Assembly (NCBI GenBank): GCA_040266995.1
Contig: JAWRHV010000021.1
Span: 20,035-84,034, forward strand
Reading direction: 5' to 3'
Length of the DNA: 64,000 nt
Source of the DNA: UBA4312 sp040266995
Lineage (GTDB): Bacteria; Bacillota_I; Bacilli_A; Erysipelotrichales; Erysipelotrichaceae
Positions 60,428 to 64,000 of the stretch are shown here, one piece after another (the stretch's first letter is position 1; each line of letters opens with the position of its first letter). The position numbers and the translations under genes were made by a program. The notes under the pieces were generated by a model, which was given only the letters and a program-made list of their open reading frames with translations, did no database searches and was not told where the DNA came from.

Positions 60428-61021
60428 TCAATGTGACAATGCCCATTTTTTCATTTTTAATAAGATATATCGTACATGGCGAACATTCACATTCAGTCTG
60501 GCCGCAATTTCAGCCGTACTATAACCCAGTCGTTTCCATTCAAGAATTTGTCTTTCATACGCTGTAAAGTAGATTGGCAGCTCGTTATACTTCTGTTCAA
60601 CATCACACTTCACCATGACATCCTGATGGACGTTCACTCTTGGATCGGCAATGGCTTCGGATACATAATGACACATATTATCATTGACAAAACTATCCAA
60701 GTGCAAAACGTCGAAATGATTCTCCGGTGTATGCACATATTCCGTACGATTACGATCAATCAATCGATTATTTAAAGACGTACGATACAATGCTTTAAAC
60801 GTCGGATACTGATCCACCTTGCATCGATTGATACATTCATTTAATACACTGTCTGCAAGCGATACACATTCATTCCATGTCGCACTTTCAATACGTCGAT
60901 GTCTATATCGATTGCTGATAATAGATAAAGTAATAGGTCGAAAATACTTGATCAGAAGAGGAAAAGCCTCTTCATCTTTTTGAAAATATAAGTATATCCA
61001 TTCATAGATATTTGGTTTCAT
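60428..61021 (-). CDS. Sigma-70-family RNA polymerase sigma factor, positional sigH
   Basis: 197 residues. Region 2-like part about 10-95 (DEEAFPLLIKYFRPITLSII, then YPTFKALYRTSLNNRLIDRN, matching the FxxYAxxxIRNxIIDxxR pattern of SigH-type factors) and a region 4 helix-turn-helix TAYERQILEWKRLGYSTAEI followed by AARLNVNVRHVRYILLKM. Very divergent overall. It sits between rlmB and rpmG, where Bacillus has sigH (after yacP/rae1, which is missing here). AAAGGA precedes the ATG. Target promoters unknown. Confidence 0.8.
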   Translation of the reverse strand: MKPNIYEWIYLYFQKDEEAFPLLIKYFRPITLSIISNRYRHRRIESATWNECVSLADSVLNECINRCKVDQYPTFKALYRTSLNNRLIDRNRTEYVHTPENHFDVLHLDSFVNDNMCHYVSEAIADPRVNVHQDVMVKCDVEQKYNELPIYFTAYERQILEWKRLGYSTAEIAARLNVNVRHVRYILLKMKKWALSH

Positions 61022-61044
61022 AGGTTCCTTTCCGCAGAAAAGAA

Positions 61045-61755
61045 TTATAACGGATTTCTTTGATTATATATCTGATATAAAACAACAGCACAAGCCACAC
61101 TTGCATTCAAACTGGAAATAGAGCCCTGCATGGGAATCGAAATCATATAATCACATTGTTTTTTTACCAAGGTACTGATTCCTTTCCCTTCCGAACCAAT
61201 TACGAGTACAACCGGGACATCATAAATACCCTGACGATAGTCACGTGCGTTTTCCATATCCGTTCCAATGATCCAGTAGCCCTTCTCTTTGAAGAATTTC
61301 AAAGCGTTTGATACATTTGCCACAATAGAGACCGGTACCGTATATGCGGCACCCGTACTGGATTTAACAGCTGCCGGAGTAAGACCGGCACTGCGATGCT
61401 TAGAAAGGATCAATCCATCGACACCTGTACAATCACAGCTACGTAAAATGGCTCCTACATTATGAGGATCCTGAATACCATCCAATACCACGAATAACTG
61501 ATTCTGTGCTCTGGAAACCAGCTGTTCCAATGAATACGTGGGTATCTCTTTGACTTTACATACAATTCCTTGATGTGAGGTTGTCTGGGCAATCGCGTCC
61601 ATTTCTTTTCGCGTTTTGATTTTATAGTCGGGAAACTGACGTTGGATCTTTTTTTCGATCGAACGATCTTTTAACCCTTGCTGCACATAGATTTCCTGAA
61701 TTTGATCTGGTTGATTTTGGATCTGATTCCAAACATTTTTTCCATATACGATCAT
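61045..61755 (-). CDS. rlmB: 23S rRNA (G2251-2'-O)-methyltransferase RlmB/TrmH family
   Basis: 236-residue SPOUT methyltransferase. N-terminal substrate domain (about 1-70), motif 1 LDGIQDPHNVGAILRSCDC near 92-110, motif 2 VLVIGSEGKGIS near 180, motif 3 IPMQGSISSLNASVACAVVL near 205. AGGAG before the ATG, which overlaps the mrnC stop by four bases. Confidence 0.94.
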   Translation of the reverse strand: MIVYGKNVWNQIQNQPDQIQEIYVQQGLKDRSIEKKIQRQFPDYKIKTRKEMDAIAQTTSHQGIVCKVKEIPTYSLEQLVSRAQNQLFVVLDGIQDPHNVGAILRSCDCTGVDGLILSKHRSAGLTPAAVKSSTGAAYTVPVSIVANVSNALKFFKEKGYWIIGTDMENARDYRQGIYDVPVVLVIGSEGKGISTLVKKQCDYMISIPMQGSISSLNASVACAVVLYQIYNQRNPL

Positions 61756-62138
61756 AAAAGGTCTCCTAGTTCTTTGATTTCCCCCAACAAAGCTTGTAAA
61801 CGCTCTTCATGCTCATATAAGTATAAATAGCCAAGCAGTGCTTCCAGAGAAGTTGCCTGCAGATAGGTTTGCTGAGAAGCATTTTTCGCTTTGGTGTGGA
61901 TGGTGGCATTGCGGCCTCTATGCAGGATAACCTTTTCCTGCTCGTCAAACCAATTTTTCTGCTCAAGCTGCTGCAAAATGCTGGCCTGTCCTTTAGCGCT
62001 GCAGATCCGGGCACTCATTTTCTGCAATACATCGGGTTTTCGATATCCTTTTTTTAAAAGATGTTCCCTAACCGATAGACTCATCACAGCATCCCCGATC
62101 CATGCCAGACTTGTTGCGTTATGTGTAACAATCTCCAT
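61752..62138 (-). CDS. mrnC: Mini-ribonuclease III
   Basis: 128-residue RNase III-like nuclease without a dsRNA-binding domain, matures 23S rRNA in Bacillus. Seen: SLAWIGDAVMSLSVREHLL (catalytic Asp and signature), RGRNATIHTKAKNASQQTY, and SLEALLGYLYL with the catalytic Glu. The ATG overlaps the cysS stop by one base. Confidence 0.95.
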   Translation of the reverse strand: MEIVTHNATSLAWIGDAVMSLSVREHLLKKGYRKPDVLQKMSARICSAKGQASILQQLEQKNWFDEQEKVILHRGRNATIHTKAKNASQQTYLQATSLEALLGYLYLYEHEERLQALLGEIKELGDLL

Positions 62139-63472
62139 TAAAGAATTCCCTTTTCCTGTAACTGGCTGCGATATTGATCAGCAACATCAAAATTCTTTTC
62201 TTTAACGGCTTTACGCCATAATGTATATTGCTCTTTATCTTCTTCGCTTAAATGGATCTCCTCGTATTCAATACCTAATACATACAACATTTTTAAAATG
62301 GTCGCATAATATGTATTGACAAGATCTAAATCCACATCTCTTTTTCGGATGATCTGGTTCAATTGTTTGATTCCGTCAAAGATGACCGCAATCGCATTCG
62401 GCGTATTCAGATCATCATTTAACGCTTCAATAAACGCATCCAGCAATGGTTTGCTGAATAACTCCGTTTTCTCTATACCGGCTAGTTCCAGCTTAACATT
62501 GGCCTGATGCAGAGCATTGTGGATCCGGTTTATTTCATTTTTGGCATTATCAAATGTTTCCGGATTTAAATTCAAGGAAGAACGATATTGTGTAGAAATC
62601 AAGATCCAGCGTGTCAGATTTCCACCGAATTTCGCTATCATATCCTTTGCCCACCATACATTTCCGAGAGACTTGGACATTTTGATTCCTTCGATATTGA
62701 TCATGCCGTTATGAACCCACATATTTGCAAGCCGTGTGTTATTGCATACTTCACATTGAGCGATTTCATTCTCATGATGTGGAAATTTCAGGTCCATACC
62801 ACCACCGTGAATATCGATCAATGGTTTTTTGAATACATCCTGGATCATCACAACACATTCTGTATGCCATCCCGGCCGGCCTTTAGACCATGGTGTGCTC
62901 CATTTGATTCCTTTCTCGGTTTCTTTCCATAAAGTAAAATCAAGTGGATTTTCCTTTTTTGCGTTTTCATCGATCCGGGCTCCTACAACCAGATCATCTA
63001 CCTTTTGATGCGATAAAGAACCATAGTGTGGATCCGACTTCACACGAAAATATACGTCTCCATCCACTTGATACGCTGCATCTTTTTCAATCAGCTGCTG
63101 AATGAACGCAATAACCTGATCCATCGTCTCGGTAACCCTTGGGGTTACATTCGGTTCGTCCGCATGTAGATCGGAACGTACCTGACTGTATGCTTTGATA
63201 TATTTTTCCGTTATTTCTTTTTCGCTTACATTATTCTCAATGGCTGCATTGATGATCTTGTCATCAACATCTGTATAATTACTTACATAGGTTACTTCCA
63301 GCCCTTGCAGCTCCAGAGCCTTTTTTAAAGTATCAAATACTACAATAGGCCGGGCATTTCCAATATGTGGGTAATTGTAAACAGTAGGCCCACAAACATA
63401 CATGGAAACCTTTCCCGGTTCAATTGGATCCAGTTCTTCTACTTGTTGTGTATAACTGTTATATAATCTCAT
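62138..63472 (-). CDS. cysS: Cysteinyl-tRNA synthetase
   Basis: Class I synthetase of 444 residues. CGPTVYNYPHIGNARP near 28 holds the first zinc Cys and the HIGH motif; the zinc site continues with HTECVVMI near 205 and the HHENEIAQCEVC region near 230; KMSKSLGN near 262 is the KMSKS loop. AAGGAG before the ATG lies in the end of the upstream 55-codon gene. Order cysS-mrnC-rlmB as in Bacillus. Confidence 0.97.
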   Translation of the reverse strand: MRLYNSYTQQVEELDPIEPGKVSMYVCGPTVYNYPHIGNARPIVVFDTLKKALELQGLEVTYVSNYTDVDDKIINAAIENNVSEKEITEKYIKAYSQVRSDLHADEPNVTPRVTETMDQVIAFIQQLIEKDAAYQVDGDVYFRVKSDPHYGSLSHQKVDDLVVGARIDENAKKENPLDFTLWKETEKGIKWSTPWSKGRPGWHTECVVMIQDVFKKPLIDIHGGGMDLKFPHHENEIAQCEVCNNTRLANMWVHNGMINIEGIKMSKSLGNVWWAKDMIAKFGGNLTRWILISTQYRSSLNLNPETFDNAKNEINRIHNALHQANVKLELAGIEKTELFSKPLLDAFIEALNDDLNTPNAIAVIFDGIKQLNQIIRKRDVDLDLVNTYYATILKMLYVLGIEYEEIHLSEEDKEQYTLWRKAVKEKNFDVADQYRSQLQEKGIL

Positions 63473-63476
63473 TTCC

Positions 63477-63644
63477 CTACTCCTTATTCAAATCCATTTC
63501 CAAAGACAGATTGCGGAACTGTTCCAACAGCTCTTCATCTATTCCATCGGCCTTCATTTTTTCCAAATATACTTTATCCAGATCATTGACATCCTTGGTC
63601 AATTCATCACGATCCAAATCGGATAACTCTCTTCTGATTGCCAT
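63477..63644 (-). CDS. Small acidic protein, 55 residues, unknown
   Basis: ATG at 63644 with GAGGTG upstream; the product starts MAIRRELSDLDRDELTK and ends LEMDLNKE. It is acidic and predicted all-helical, without membrane segments or cysteines. Family not recognised. It ends four bases before the cysS ATG and its last codons contain the cysS ribosome binding site, so it is the first gene of the cysS operon. Confidence 0.78.
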   Translation of the reverse strand: MAIRRELSDLDRDELTKDVNDLDKVYLEKMKADGIDEELLEQFRNLSLEMDLNKE

Positions 63645-63666
63645 ATTCTCACCTCTAACTTATTAA

Positions 63667-63695
63667 AGAATATACTAATCCAATTTAATTTTCAA
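63667..63695 (-). promoter_or_regulatory. Promoter of the 55-codon gene and cysS operon
   Basis: TTGAAA, 17 bases, TATTCT on the minus strand; +1 near 63660, 16 bases before the small gene. No T-box is present. Confidence 0.6.
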
Positions 63696-63772
63696 CGAAT
63701 ATTCTTTTTCCGTCCAAAGCGGTTGGTTTTCTCCATTATAGTGATAAAAAGTGAAAAAATCCTTTAAAAAAT

Positions 63773-63800
63773 AAAAAAAGCATCTCTTTTTCAGAGATGC
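63773..63800 (-). terminator. Terminator of gapdh
   Basis: GCATCTCT / AGAGATGC, five-base loop, T7 run on the minus strand. Confidence 0.88.
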
Positions 63801-63815
63801 TTTCGTTCTGATTTA

Positions 63816-64000
63816 TTATCCTAATTCAGAGAAATACTTAATTGTACGAACCATCTGGCTAGTGTATGAATTTTCGTTGTCATACCAAGAAACTACAGAA
63901 ACTTCTGTGTTTCCATCTTCCATAGCGATGGCCTGAGTCTGAGTTGCGTCAAATAATGAACCATAACGCATACCGATGATGTCACTAGATACTAATTCTT
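63816..64000 (-). CDS. gap: Glyceraldehyde-3-phosphate dehydrogenase, C-terminal part
   Basis: The last 60 codons of a type I GAPDH; the rest is beyond the right edge. Residues include SSDIIGMRYGSLFDATQTQA and SWYDNENSYTSQMVRTIKYF, the conserved end of the enzyme that oxidises glyceraldehyde-3-phosphate in glycolysis. Confidence 0.97.
   Translation of the reverse strand, partial: ELVSSDIIGMRYGSLFDATQTQAIAMEDGNTEVSVVSWYDNENSYTSQMVRTIKYFSELG

Noticed and set aside
1..64000. Mobile elements, prophage, CRISPR or toxin-antitoxin locus
   Set aside because: No transposase, integrase, terminal repeats, regular spacer repeats, Cas or TA genes were found; tRNA genes show no attached direct repeat of their 3' ends.

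Overview
The window is a stretch of core chromosome from a low-GC, AT-rich Gram-positive bacterium (Bacillota). A fermentative, probably anaerobic member of the Erysipelotrichia is my best guess. The reasons are the type III glutamine synthetase (GlnN), pyruvate phosphate dikinase, a large NifJ-type pyruvate:ferredoxin oxidoreductase, a lone NADP-type isocitrate dehydrogenase, a valS T-box, strong AGGAGG ribosome binding sites and Bacillus-like gene order around prkC and secE-nusG. The species cannot be named from the sequence. I see no insertion sequence, prophage, integrase, CRISPR array or rRNA operon.

Layout. 1-9.5 kb: AI-2E-family permease (cut by the left edge), glnN, an intracellular GH13 glucanase, a YbaK-type editing deacylase, an alpha/beta hydrolase with an NhaC antiporter, a MalY/PatB C-S lyase and a nitroreductase. 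9.5-14 kb: ppdK, spx and trpS. 14-18.4 kb: a cell-wall block (mraY-murD-uppP) followed by a CDF metal exporter. 18.4-27.6 kb: rpmB and the block priA-rsmB-rlmN-prpC-prkC-rsgA-rpe-thiN, which matches Bacillus order except that def-fmt are missing. 27.6-33.2 kb: small membrane genes, a hydrolase, tRNA-Cys and tRNA-Leu, a second AI-2E permease, a SPOUT methyltransferase, a metal exporter-like protein and a Bax-inhibitor-1 family protein. 33.2-37 kb: trhP1-trhP2-proS. 37-43.3 kb: icd, nifJ, an Nfu scaffold and an esterase. 43.3-52.9 kb: typA, a MarR regulator, T-box-controlled valS, an M3 oligopeptidase, ptsI and an ECF transporter S component. 53-57 kb: an accessory-looking unit made of a 20-codon leader ORF with a terminator, an ankyrin-repeat protein and an EF-G-like GTPase, divergent from a HAD phosphatase. 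57-64 kb: cysS-mrnC-rlmB-(sigH-like)-rpmG-secE-nusG-secG-rnr, then the C-terminus of GAPDH at the right edge.

How it fits together. Many genes serve translation: four aminoacyl-tRNA synthetases, two tRNAs, rRNA and tRNA modification, ribosome GTPases, ribosomal proteins L28 and L33. Central carbon flow at the PEP-pyruvate-acetyl-CoA node is represented by PpdK, PtsI and NifJ, with GAPDH just entering the window. ppdK and ptsI share the same promoter layout, with a CcpA-type cre-like site just after the predicted transcription start.

Most interesting points. (1) The predicted leader-peptide attenuator upstream of the ankyrin/EF-G-like operon could sense ribosomes that linger at a stop codon. 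(2) Three genes (priA, a SPOUT methyltransferase and a HAD phosphatase) have a -10 box placed so that transcription should start at or one base before the start codon, with no Shine-Dalgarno sequence, which suggests leaderless mRNAs. (3) A very divergent sigma factor sits in the conserved sigH position. (4) A 55-codon gene precedes cysS and a 49-codon rpmG lies before secE. Start codons were moved inward from the longest reading frame wherever a clear ribosome binding site decided it. All family names come from motif recognition by eye; no database search was run.
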